A stretch of DNA of 33,358 nt from a virus, in IMG/VR virus record IMGVR_UViG_3300037961_004875, positions 3,971 through 37,328 of that record; one strand, 5' to 3'. Made by a program: the position numbers and the translations under genes. The notes under the pieces were generated by a model. That model saw nothing but the letters and a program-made list of their open reading frames with translations, was not told the DNA's origin and searched no databases. Position 1 is the first letter of the stretch, and each line of letters opens with the position of its first letter. This document shows, piece by piece, positions 27,101 to 31,547 of the stretch.

Positions 27101-27932
27101 CATTTACTTTTTCAATATCGTATATTGCAGTATATGTCTCATCATTATCACCTTGGAATATAGTTCTACTTTCTAGATCTGAAGGATCTCCATTAATCGA
27201 TTCTACTAAAAAATTAGAAGTTACTAAGTTATTAGCATTTGAAGGTGTAAACAGATAATCTCTTGGTTTTGTTATCTCAACATTTACACCATAAAGTGCT
27301 TTAAATAAAATTTTATAAGAATCGTCTGTTCCTTTACTTGTGTAAAAATCTTTTGCTTGCTTTATAAAAACATTCTGATTTACATTAGACGATAAAGGTC
27401 TATCCGATAAACCTGGTAGAATTTGAATCTTAGTTTTGTTTAAAAATTCTTTTAAGAAAAGGCAACTTAAGTTTTCAATAGTTGCACCATCTTTATGATC
27501 AGCAGCTGAAGTAGAATTAAAGACTAGATTCTCTGGATCAGAATCTGATTTATATGAAGTTACTCCAATAAATCCTCTAATACATCCAGTAAAAGAAGTT
27601 TCAGTTTTCCCAGTATAAGTTATTACTTCATCGCCTATTTTTAGAAGGCCATAAGAATCTGGAAATTTATCCGTTGTTGAATCATCTAAATTTATTGTTG
27701 TTGCAAATTCGTCAAGATCACCACTCAAAGTTACAAAATGATTTAAATTAGTCTGCTCATCAACCTTTATATACTGATCAATGTTCTGTATTAAGTCAAC
27801 AGGACCACTTTTATACTCTTGACCAATATAATATTGCTTTAAAAATTCAGAGATAAGAGGGAACTCATTCTCAACATAAGTTGGAAGCTGGTTCTTAACG
27901 ATGCTGCTAAACTTGATTCTTGTTTCTGCCAT
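15120..27932 (-). CDS. 7: Giant baseplate wedge protein gp7
   Basis: This 4270-aa protein takes up over a third of the window. The anchor for gp7 is DFYTSKGTDDSYKILFKALY, followed by GVNVEITKPRDYL (about residues 190-225). It matches FYSTKGIEASYKFLFKVLY in the C-terminal part of T4 gp7 (1032 aa), the region that joins the wedge core. The gene order 6-7-8 agrees. After this comes a long chain of beta modules: about 14 GxGY...P copies, at least six HG[FY]..GE copies and IGDE...RG segments. A YHYH-like domain lies at about 1190-1350 (GWAYDGNPIYGPYGY, then GRFCITPEYPNGTYAYF). A Cys-bearing pair (GIAFTC, GIGMTC) lies near 3470-3560. The product ends SSKLYRSRYIRFKKFT. It has no membrane segment. 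The long chain may reach from the wedge core to the baseplate rim or fibres; that is inference. Confidence 0.88.
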   Translation of the reverse strand: MAETRIKFSSIVKNQLPTYVENEFPLISEFLKQYYIGQEYKSGPVDLIQNIDQYIKVDEQTNLNHFVTLSGDLDEFATTINLDDSTTDKFPDSYGLLKIGDEVITYTGKTETSFTGCIRGFIGVTSYKSDSDPENLVFNSTSAADHKDGATIENLSCLFLKEFLNKTKIQILPGLSDRPLSSNVNQNVFIKQAKDFYTSKGTDDSYKILFKALYGVNVEITKPRDYLFTPSNANNLVTSNFLVESINGDPSDLESRTIFQGDNDETYTAIYDIEKVNAGAGKTFYKLSFDDGYNRDSRSQGSTIGTFKVAPKTHIIGNVAAGSTFIDVDSTIGFPNSGEIYVDYPNAITDKVGIVSYTSKTITQFLGCSNITDTLIDGDTLSTEDFASVKPSEEPLTEVRITPVLSGFSKQDGIFDYKAEDQFDVKTLGVEDTTFKFKNWLYNNPVKYAINNIELISNVSPKTYKLTLNKENYLFLGDSVKIENTTGVESHDAEVLDIITDKIVVIKTTGTINVAGTYTLLRELRKVKSSTISEVNKFHANVQNIYKKQYGDSLLVASNSLPSFKDIPLVAAKSLKTFSGTFSGDTFTINDHGFYSGESVYYTPQRTQTTITIDGEDIVETSIQSSLFGGDTGGEGIYYIQRVDSNNIKLAKSPANLYTSNFVNVSTTTVTSNTIELSETSGRVVDSQRLYREISTPINNDVEVETAPGATGILVNGVEILNYKSKDTVHTGKIEKIEISSPGNGFDIINPPDLVITDPSGSSASGFLAVSGELRELQIIDRGFDFTETPIVSITGGNGSNARALVNTKLISHSVEFFSDVQSARVSIGVNNSTIGFSTYHKFRNGEQIVYNPNSQQVVGGLSTSATYFAEVIDATTIKLHNTLEEAIVGINTVVLSSHGIGKHTLECASSKSVIDSINIVDSGIGYENKKRTVTSAGINTSSDIISIENHDYKSGEVLRYSAGTSAIGGLSDGTNYYATVIDSNQFRLSEIGPITDEDFFYRTKQYVDLTSDGTGTQIFNYPPISVTVEGPVGIATVTGIESSAYKAEVQPIFRGELTSIHLSNKGSGYGTSEIINFTKLPEVTVRSGENAQVKPIVTADGRIIEVIIENIGSNYTSIPNLEIISTTGIGCVLTPIFSNGRLSEVKVIEPGTGYVSGDVTIEITPSEDDFSFIPQIQRWRVNLFEKLYNNNLIKSDDTVAQRSLSDDYGLQCYSLYTPRPLREMIYSVSEGGDILYGKPDLKLVNSQETEFTDHSPIIGWAYDGNPIYGPYGYSNSDGGVVTLMKSSYRLNTTRINGPSVSIFPLGFFVEDFTYHENNDDSYLDRNNGRFCITPEYPNGTYAYFTTVNPDSIESSGLFENYKIPTFPYVLGDKYHSTPNEFNFAKSSNQDDYDIAANNWCRNTISYNLRESGIEYPYIYSPNGLSQTGKILSTNRGRVSRIDVKSAGDNYRVGDTLNFSEDVTGFGAAGRVSRLQGRPVNSISAAISEIPNVEFIPSTKKGRYLVESTSPHNFIDLDIVNVSGISTTSSKIEGFYSIGVSSEKFPIAGKGTIGVAIGNTNITGLVTFFNVSSNLTDSNIVPNDILGIGTEQVKVLNVDKENSRFRVLRAVNNTVGSIHTIGTIITEVPRRFEINSGFKTKYEFQRNKEIYFEPQETVGLGTTAVGIGSVLQFDSFGLNTVGLGTTFGASSLAVPIKSLYFKDHNLQTGDLLTYSSNGGQGIVYNDNGEIGVDKTLTDGQQLFVAKISKDLIGIATQRVGLGSTGGFIGIGNTTTTLFFTGVGVGNSHSFATNYDNITGNLAKRTVTVTTDVNHGIRAGHFIDIDVNPSFATTYVVKYNDENRRSLVGIETFSAVGVNSTTNTITISNHGYESGDKVIHSSAVPCQGLVNDKIYYIVKVDDNNFKLSNTHHDSTKLIPSVVDIASKSLGEFGLVNPSIKCFRSSSLDFDLSDSSLGFVQQATDYSAFRLNFYLDDTYTRRWETDQSSSTFSVSRTGIPGTSSAKVSVSIGNTTPERLYYRLDPVSDTNLPIVKSEIIQDSEILNHSTIITQNSVYNGSRRVSIAGSDFFEFELPQNPEANSYVSTSSSITYTTDCTHTSGPISTVEVTSAGKNYTTLPSIESINSIEGVRGDLVSVSGDIGIIEKVKINDVGYDFPTDSTLKPSASLPQIINVDSFAKVDFIDIVSGGRGYSAAPELLFFDGKTGNQITDISTRYSLGDSEVTILSNTRGINNSTPTVLPTKNTNGVGISTVGFNTVTKDVTVTMAIGFSTSFPFEVGDQVMIENISTVGVGTTIKGYNSKNYGYKLFTLNAVTPNIGGIGSVAYNLSNELGEGEIPGEFDVINSSGQIIAQKNFPTFDVLLTTGDYLTGEKVTTNGKEGIVQSWDRPTKTLRVLSSDNFVKGEVIRGLTSELSGTALDVTSYESYFETNVSAQIFSGNQTGSGFLNDNLQRIQDNFYYQNFSYSLKSTIPFDDWNDVVSSVNHTIGYRKFSDLQIESTNLDASMKVGISTELTDVTIVSSLDGFVDTNCVFDFDIATENNVNLSDGSILSDEIILDNKILTDFTESSGNRVLSIDDISPQFNSNPRATAFSILDSFNLDDVRFRKYFTYLKDKRFTQERQGLIVDLIHDGNVGYLNQYARVESVYDQGSFDFSISGSDGQLLFFPTKSSVNDYHLTSISYNLNDNYLSTGSTSIGGVLIDSDSTIINSGSPATIVSIGNTYHSLKVLVEITPDVTNPSLGNGATINGTEFEAQELNILHDGTDVSILEYGKLTTSPGGLSATGFGTYTAYLDGSNIKVDFNPAGIGTNAVVNAIVVGLSSVSSGISTLDLKHARLQSTTTNIASSGSPTENVITEYPSHLDVAEDRYDAGYLMIQVHDTTNDRYEFLEYFVVDDHIEEATTGETFDTEWANIQTHSGLGTFGSRLIADSVGLAATTQVLFTPVAGIDATVHVYTNALRIEDDSKDTIDFINGTIETGSGDYTGTERDIKRSFNLTHKNDQIFERTITGSGINTSSNSITIPNHFYVTGEQIEYANPGIGSTAAIGIALTTFPVTGLTTALLPTTGIFAVKINDNTIKLARSAEDALKSIPQVLDLTSVGTLGVGAAHTFTATNQNAKVLVAIDNLIQSPIVSTAVTTTLEDDVVSTDNVVDFTGITSFFGGDLIKVGGEIMKVEGVGIGSTNRLSVRRGWMGTNIQTGISSGDLVTKVVGNYNIVANTLTFSEAPFGNVPVGTPTSPPDQRDYVGISTSSMFQGRSFMRTAQKNTSNETYYKNYIFDDLSDQFNGVENEFTLKSNGSDITGINNEGAIVLVNDIFQVLGEQNNFTLSESSGITSITFDGTARNITNDVGLSTFPRGGMLVSVGSSEGFGLQPLVTAGGEAVVSAAGTITSVSIGNSGSGYRSGIQTDIFVAAELPDSNGTTRIPIGIATATDGNVTSVAITTDRVFYVPRSISDVLYDNVTGVTTITTSTAHGLSVNETINVSGIAFTCDYSGSEAVNITNVGYSSITGIMTVTTATPHNLNISGQRSDVLLTGIGMTCDLDNGASTHIYPRTTDPAYCGTSVLAVNNTTEFEVNVGTSTVATYYQSGGTAQPVIIAPRVNNNSASGFDPASQGSNILRIIDNTTFEINSGVSTRAHFYARCGTVKKPLDIIFDSPLSYTNLPLDYVSGTTGFGTDATIDVVVGQGSSVISFEINNTGYGYGNGERLTVSVGGTTGIPTTSSFVSTDIFEIQVEKVINDEFTGWSVGVLDTFDDVTNFIDGTRIDFPLVKAGIPVSINKSKGSKIELDQLLLVFVNEILQKPGDSYLFNGGSQITFTEPLKLGDTLNICFYKGSGDELDVIDREVIETIKYGDEVTLNYNPDLGQKPYQQEDARTISSITNVDKCETLPYFGPGNTTDTTFERPVTWCRQTQDKIINGQEVGKDREIYEPVINPVANIISSVGVGSTAIYVDRLRPLFDLNNENAQATFRNTIQKEVKLVNPIVVTGAAATAVVSSAGTITSIVINNGGVGYSTTPDVSVGVGIGSTSVTATAEATITNGVVTGVTITNPGSGYTTTNPPLVLIGPPAEQTESCEVIQNTGYSGDSGIIVGLGTTTIGVGATGMMFHLHIPLDSEMRDTNLVGTAVTLSGISTGDYFIIRNSNIGAASTSISALATDDATVVGIGSEFLDNVYVVNKMELETQVIAGVSTNVIKVSVNTNLAPLGINPGLTTGAFLGEYSWGKVNLEARTKEISYPAHTMSGIGTNEVTGISTSSKLYRSRYIRFKKFT
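15144..15179 (-). repeat. Perfect 12-bp inverted repeat at the 3' end of gp7
   Basis: Arms ATATCTACTTCT (15144-15155) and AGAAGTAGATAT (15168-15179) are fully complementary around a 12-base loop, inside the last 20 codons of gp7. No U-tract follows on the minus strand. Confidence 0.8.
15735..15935 (-). repeat. Tandem GxGY module pair near the gp7 C-terminus
   Basis: Two adjacent copies are INNGGVGYSTTPDVSVG and ITNPGSGYTTTNPPLVLIG. They are linked by the strand SVTATAEATITNGVVTGV, which also shows the A.AT element seen between copies in gp14. This is the clearest tandem pair in gp7. Confidence 0.8.
21330..21640 (-). repeat. Run of three GxGY modules in gp7
   Basis: Three diverged copies follow each other at about residues 2098-2200: VTSAGKNYTTLPSIES, INDVGYDFPTDSTLKPS and IVSGGRGYSAAPELLFFD. 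Each begins with an alternating hydrophobic strand (STVEV, EKVKI, DFIDI). Confidence 0.75.
24440..24780 (-). repeat. Run of three GxGY modules before the gp7 YHYH domain
   Basis: Three copies (about residues 1050-1165) read LSNKGSGYGTSEIINF, IENIGSNYTSIPNLEIIS and VIEPGTGYVSGDVTIEITPS. They lead into the YHYH-like domain. Confidence 0.75.
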
Positions 27933-27950
27933 TTTTTCTATATCTCTGAA

Positions 27951-30017
27951 TTAGTAACCGCCGCCTGAGCCCGAAGGTGTTGATGAACCACCAGAAGTTC
28001 CTGAAGTTGTACCAGCAAAAGAACTATTAGTAGAAGTAGTCGTAGATGCTGTTGTAGATGCTACAGTAGTAGTTGTAACACTTGCAGGACCACCGACACG
28101 AACTAAATTGCCTTCTGCATATGAAGAAGAAACAATGTAACTAGATGCTGATGGATCGAGTCCTGATGCGATTTCGTCTGATACCATTTCAAATGTACTG
28201 TTACTAGTATCTAGTTGCAAATAAAGGTCCTGTAATCCGACAACATCATTTGATAGTGGTGTTGCTTGTACTTCTATGACCTGTTGACCATCTTTTTCCA
28301 TTCCTGCAAGAATATTCATTGCATTAATGGTTACAATACCATTTACATAGTCAATAGTTCCTACATTAGACCTTATAATTGTTGGATTCTGAGATCCTGC
28401 ATTAGGAACAGTGAATAAGAATAAAGTTCCATTCACTCTACTAGAGTTTGGTATATCACTAAGGTAAACTGTTTCACTAATTCCAGAAACTCTGAATCCG
28501 CTGGATTTTATATTATATCCATCCATACTTGAAATATGGAATTGATTACCAAATCCAATTTGATACTCTGCAATGGTATTGGGTACAACTCTTAAGTCTC
28601 TCCTCATCTTCACAACAGTAATATTTGAAGTTACTGCTTCATGACTATCGTCAACTACCTTCAAGAATTTACTATACTTAAATCGAGCACCATACTTATT
28701 TAATTCAGTAGAACTGGCGTACTTAGCAGCATTATTAGAAACTACTGATGAAACATCAGCCGCTGATGGTGCTAAATTCGTGTTATAATAAACTTTTGAA
28801 CTTACTTCAAGGTAAAGATATTTAAGATCTAAAATTTCAGGAACAACACCTGCTACTGCATATTTTTTTAATCTTAATTTGATATTATCCTTAATTAAAT
28901 TTGGGAGGAAATCGCCAAATCTAGGTTTGATGCTAATAAAGACCTTTCCATATTGTGGGGGGATTAACTCTTCTCCACCAAACACAGAAATAGACTCTGT
29001 ATCTGGATATATCTTTGCAGGAATCAATGTTTCATAATCATCTGCAGTTACTGCACGATTTTGAGTCGCATAAATCTTTGGCGCATACTTTCTAACAGAT
29101 TCAACTGATTCAATCGATGACCCACCTCTAGAAGTATATTCAGGTGTTAAAAGTGATATACCACTTGTAACTGTATATTCATTTCCATCTCTTACATATG
29201 TCAATCTACCATTAAAAGCAAACTGAGAGAATCCATTTCCAGAATCTCCATTAGTTACTAAGTAAGTAACCGTAATATAGTTTTGATCATCAAGTTTTTT
29301 ACCAAAGAACCCATCACCAAAGAATATTTCATATCTTTCATCTGCTACTTCTTGTAAGAAGTAAACTTTTGACTCAGAATTAAGATAAAATAAACTATTC
29401 TGTAAAGAATATTTTACGGTTGCTGTTGAGGACTCTGTATTCTTAACGCCAACTCTGATTAAATCGGAATCAATTCCTACATTTGGTAAAGTAAATTTTT
29501 GTTGGGGATTTCTGGCACTGTAAGTAAAGTTTTTCTCTACAACTGTTCCTTCATAAATGGGAATTTCGTTAAAAGCAGCGATGTTATTAACTACAGGAAC
29601 GGTTATATCATCTAAAATACAGAACGACCCAGCAGTACCACCAAAGACCCCGCTAGACGCTGCTACAGTCCCTCTACGGAGGGTTATAGAGGCAGGTCTA
29701 GGTGTTATGTTAGATGCATCAACAAAAAATGATATTGCAGATGTTGCTGCTTTTCTTGATCTAGGCGTATATCCAATATTTCTTGCTAATGCAATTACAT
29801 TTTCTCTTAAAGTTGCACTATCGATAAAAACTTCGTTTGCTACCATATTAGCATTATACGAAGTAATGTACGTATTGTATGCTAATACATCTAGAATGGT
29901 TGATAAGTTAGAACCTTCAAAGTCATAGTCCGTAAAATTGGAATTTGACTTTAAATATTCTTTGAGAGTAGTTTTAACGTCCTCAAAGTCTAAATTTGTA
30001 AAATTTACTAGTGACAT
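27951..30017 (-). CDS. 6: Baseplate wedge protein gp6
   Basis: This 688-aa protein is likely the wedge subunit that links neighbouring wedges into the baseplate ring (T4 gp6 is 660 aa). The N-terminal block STILDVLAYNTYITSYNANM, then NEVFIDSATLRENVIALARN, then IGYTPRSRKAA is the usual start of gp6-like (baseplate J family) proteins. The central part contains YAPKIYATQNRAVTADDYE (about 313-331), a conserved feature of this fold. The C-terminus is odd: the last 45 or so residues are almost only Thr, Ser and Gly and end SGGGY. The start is one base after the gp25 stop, and the TAAGG-type site overlaps the end of gp25. The two genes are surely co-translated, and only 18 bases separate gp6 from gp7. 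Confidence 0.92.
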   Translation of the reverse strand: MSLVNFTNLDFEDVKTTLKEYLKSNSNFTDYDFEGSNLSTILDVLAYNTYITSYNANMVANEVFIDSATLRENVIALARNIGYTPRSRKAATSAISFFVDASNITPRPASITLRRGTVAASSGVFGGTAGSFCILDDITVPVVNNIAAFNEIPIYEGTVVEKNFTYSARNPQQKFTLPNVGIDSDLIRVGVKNTESSTATVKYSLQNSLFYLNSESKVYFLQEVADERYEIFFGDGFFGKKLDDQNYITVTYLVTNGDSGNGFSQFAFNGRLTYVRDGNEYTVTSGISLLTPEYTSRGGSSIESVESVRKYAPKIYATQNRAVTADDYETLIPAKIYPDTESISVFGGEELIPPQYGKVFISIKPRFGDFLPNLIKDNIKLRLKKYAVAGVVPEILDLKYLYLEVSSKVYYNTNLAPSAADVSSVVSNNAAKYASSTELNKYGARFKYSKFLKVVDDSHEAVTSNITVVKMRRDLRVVPNTIAEYQIGFGNQFHISSMDGYNIKSSGFRVSGISETVYLSDIPNSSRVNGTLFLFTVPNAGSQNPTIIRSNVGTIDYVNGIVTINAMNILAGMEKDGQQVIEVQATPLSNDVVGLQDLYLQLDTSNSTFEMVSDEIASGLDPSASSYIVSSSYAEGNLVRVGGPASVTTTTVASTTASTTTSTNSSFAGTTSGTSGGSSTPSGSGGGY

Positions 30018-30018
30018 T

Positions 30019-30420
30019 TTACCTTGTTGGTTGCAATACGAATTCTAATTGTTGTGTTGGAATATCAGCTCCTATAATGTCATATTTAATGACAACATCA
30101 AATGCATAACCATCAATATTGGCAAATGCATCTACAGATTGTAATCTAACTCTTGGCTCATATCTACGGATAGATTCTTGAATCTGAGTTTGAATTTCAA
30201 TCGCAGTTAAATCATCCGCATTTTCAAAAAGTGAATCAGTAATACGAGATCCAAACCTTGGATTGAAAAATTTCTCTCCAGGATTCGTAAAAACAATGTT
30301 TTTTACTGATCTTGCGATTGCATTTTCATTTTTCATTGCAATCAGATCATTTGTCAGAGGATTAGTCTGAAAAGACATACTGATATCTTTAAATCCTTGA
30401 CTTATCCTTTCTAAAGGCAC
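30019..30420 (-). CDS. 25: Baseplate wedge protein gp25
   Basis: This 133-aa protein (T4 gp25 is 132 aa) is the sheath-initiating wedge subunit with a lysozyme-like fold name in Pfam. FFNPRFGSRITDSLFENADD aligns with T4 FDPEFGCDLSDQLFEN, and ESIRRYEPRVRL aligns with SAVRNYEPRI. The EPR motif near residue 93 is the most conserved element of the family in contractile injection systems. The gene starts with GTG (MPLERISQGFKDISMSF); a later in-frame ATG would remove conserved-looking residues. No good ribosome binding site is seen. It is the first gene of the 25-6-7-8 run, and a GATAAATAA late-type box lies about 20 bases upstream. Confidence 0.93.
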   Translation of the reverse strand: MPLERISQGFKDISMSFQTNPLTNDLIAMKNENAIARSVKNIVFTNPGEKFFNPRFGSRITDSLFENADDLTAIEIQTQIQESIRRYEPRVRLQSVDAFANIDGYAFDVVIKYDIIGADIPTQQLEFVLQPTR

Positions 30421-30440
30421 AACAATACGGCAATTATGTA

Positions 30441-30449
30441 TTATTTATC
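30441..30449 (-). promoter_or_regulatory. Late-promoter-like box before gp25
   Basis: GATAAATAA on the minus strand lies about 20 bases before the gp25 start, at the head of the 25-6-7 run. Confidence 0.5.
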
Positions 30450-30467
30450 AAGGATTTTCTCAATTCT

Positions 30468-30650
30468 TTATTCGTAAAGTGGTTCTGGATCACTAACCTT
30501 CTCAATAACAGAGTATCCATCAGCAAAAATCTCACCTTCTTGTTGAAGTTTTTTCTTTTTTGGCGTTAAATCGTCATTTGAAATCTCACGCAGCATCTTT
30601 TGATGCTGCTGATTTGCCAAATTATCCAAAAAATCGTGTTCAGTGCTCAT
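30468..30650 (-). CDS. 60-aa charged protein, unassigned
   Basis: This small hydrophilic protein starts MSTEHDFLDNLANQQHQKML and contains a basic PKKKKL patch near residue 30. It has no recognised domain and no membrane segment. It lies between the 237-aa gene and gp25, with an AAGGA ribosome binding site and a TAAATA box upstream. It looks like a real cyanophage small gene, but its function is unknown. Codons 15-21 contain a perfect 8-bp hairpin (30590-30609). Confidence 0.6.
   Translation of the reverse strand: MSTEHDFLDNLANQQHQKMLREISNDDLTPKKKKLQQEGEIFADGYSVIEKVSDPEPLYE
30590..30609 (-). repeat. 8-bp hairpin inside the 60-aa gene
   Basis: GCAGCATC and GATGCTGC form a perfect GC-containing stem around a 4-base loop, over codons 15-21 of the 60-aa gene. 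Confidence 0.65.
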
Positions 30651-30665
30651 ATTTTTCCTTTTTTG

Positions 30666-30675
30666 CTATTTATTG
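30666..30675 (-). promoter_or_regulatory. Late-promoter-like box before the 60-aa gene
   Basis: CAATAAATAG on the minus strand contains the stop codon of the 237-aa gene and lies about 15 bases before the 60-aa gene start. Confidence 0.4.
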
Positions 30676-31383
30676 AGGGTCTAAATGACGCCCTTCTTGT
30701 GATTTATACATATCTTCTAATTTTTCTTCTTCATTTTTACGCTCTTTTGCTGTTTTCCAGAAATATTCGTCCTCTCTACCCATTCCAAGTCGCTCAAAAC
30801 CATTTTCAACACTATAATATTCAGTTGAAACCTTAAAATCAGGCATTTTTGGTTCTTCAGGTGTCAAACTATTGTCAAAAATCCGCATTCTATTGTTTGG
30901 ATACAGTGCATACTGTCCATTATTCAATTCAATAAGGTTATGTGACTTATGTTCAGCTGGATTTTCACTTGTTGCATAGTCAATTACATCAGGATCTTGA
31001 TGATAATTGTCTAATGTACAAACATATGTACCTTTTTGAATACCAAAGTCGCGTGTATACAGTTCATAATCCATACTACCAATGAATTGCTTCGTAACTG
31101 ATACCACACCATAGTCCATACAGTTCCAAAACTGTAAATTAGGTAAATCCATATCAGGATTTGGTGTTTCAGGTTCACTTACAAATGCACTAATTGGTAA
31201 TTTATCGTACATTGCCGCATATTCAGGTAAATATGTCTCAAAATAAAAAGCGCGTCCAGGAATCGACTTAGCCGATACCCAAACGCCCTTAACAAATTCA
31301 CCATGACCAAATTGATGATCAGTGAGATATTCTTTTCTTACCCATACCTCAACCGAGGGGAGGTTGCAAATAAGTGCTGCCAT
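30670..31383 (-). CDS. 237-aa conserved-looking unknown protein
   Basis: The product starts MAALICNLPSVEVWVRKEYL. It is rich in Tyr, Trp and acidic residues, with blocks HGEFVKGVWVSAKSIPGRAF, LQFWNCMDYGVVSVTKQF and LNNGQYALYPNNRMRIFDNS. The last 40 residues are highly charged and helical (KTAKERKNEEEKLEDMYKS). I see no catalytic motif and no transmembrane segment. Proteins of this size and style recur in T4-like cyanophages near the baseplate genes, so it may be an assembly or regulatory factor, but I cannot assign a role. A GTAAATAAG box that overlaps the preceding stop lies about 20 bases before its ATG. Confidence 0.75.
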   Translation of the reverse strand: MAALICNLPSVEVWVRKEYLTDHQFGHGEFVKGVWVSAKSIPGRAFYFETYLPEYAAMYDKLPISAFVSEPETPNPDMDLPNLQFWNCMDYGVVSVTKQFIGSMDYELYTRDFGIQKGTYVCTLDNYHQDPDVIDYATSENPAEHKSHNLIELNNGQYALYPNNRMRIFDNSLTPEEPKMPDFKVSTEYYSVENGFERLGMGREDEYFWKTAKERKNEEEKLEDMYKSQEGRHLDPQ

Positions 31384-31403
31384 GATAAGTTAACATTGCT
31401 TTA

Positions 31404-31413
31404 CTTATTTACC
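31404..31413 (-). promoter_or_regulatory. Late-promoter-like box before the 237-aa gene
   Basis: GGTAAATAAG on the minus strand contains the stop codon of the 43-aa gene and lies about 20 bases before the 237-aa start. Confidence 0.4.
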
Positions 31414-31536
31414 CTGTCCGCGATACTTCTTTTTTGCTTTATTACGAGAAGTCGCGGATCTTAATGTATACTGCGAGTTTCCTTGGCGAGTTTTTTTGGG
31501 TTTCCCCTTAACATAAGTGCCACCTTTCATCATCAT
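31405..31536 (-). CDS. 43-aa very basic protein
   Basis: The product starts MMMKGGTYVKGKPKKTRQGN and ends NKAKKKYRGQGK, with roughly a third of its residues Lys or Arg and only Gly, polar and aromatic residues besides. It starts with three ATG codons in a row (31528-31536). A GAGGT site 8 bases upstream overlaps the stop of the glycosyltransferase gene. I recognise the pattern of a small basic protein recurrent in T4-like cyanophages. The composition suggests binding to nucleic acid or to the ribosome, but no function is known to me. A strong hairpin (31417-31458) lies in the last third of the gene. Confidence 0.78.
   Translation of the reverse strand: MMMKGGTYVKGKPKKTRQGNSQYTLRSATSRNKAKKKYRGQGK
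31417..31458 (-). repeat. Bulged 12-bp hairpin inside the 43-aa gene
   Basis: TCCGCGA-TA-CTTCT (31417-31430) pairs with AGAAG-TCGCGGA (31447-31458), giving 12 base pairs with a 2-base bulge and a 16-base loop. It lies just before the stop codon. No U-tract follows. Confidence 0.65.
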
Positions 31537-31547
31537 AGTTCAGTACC

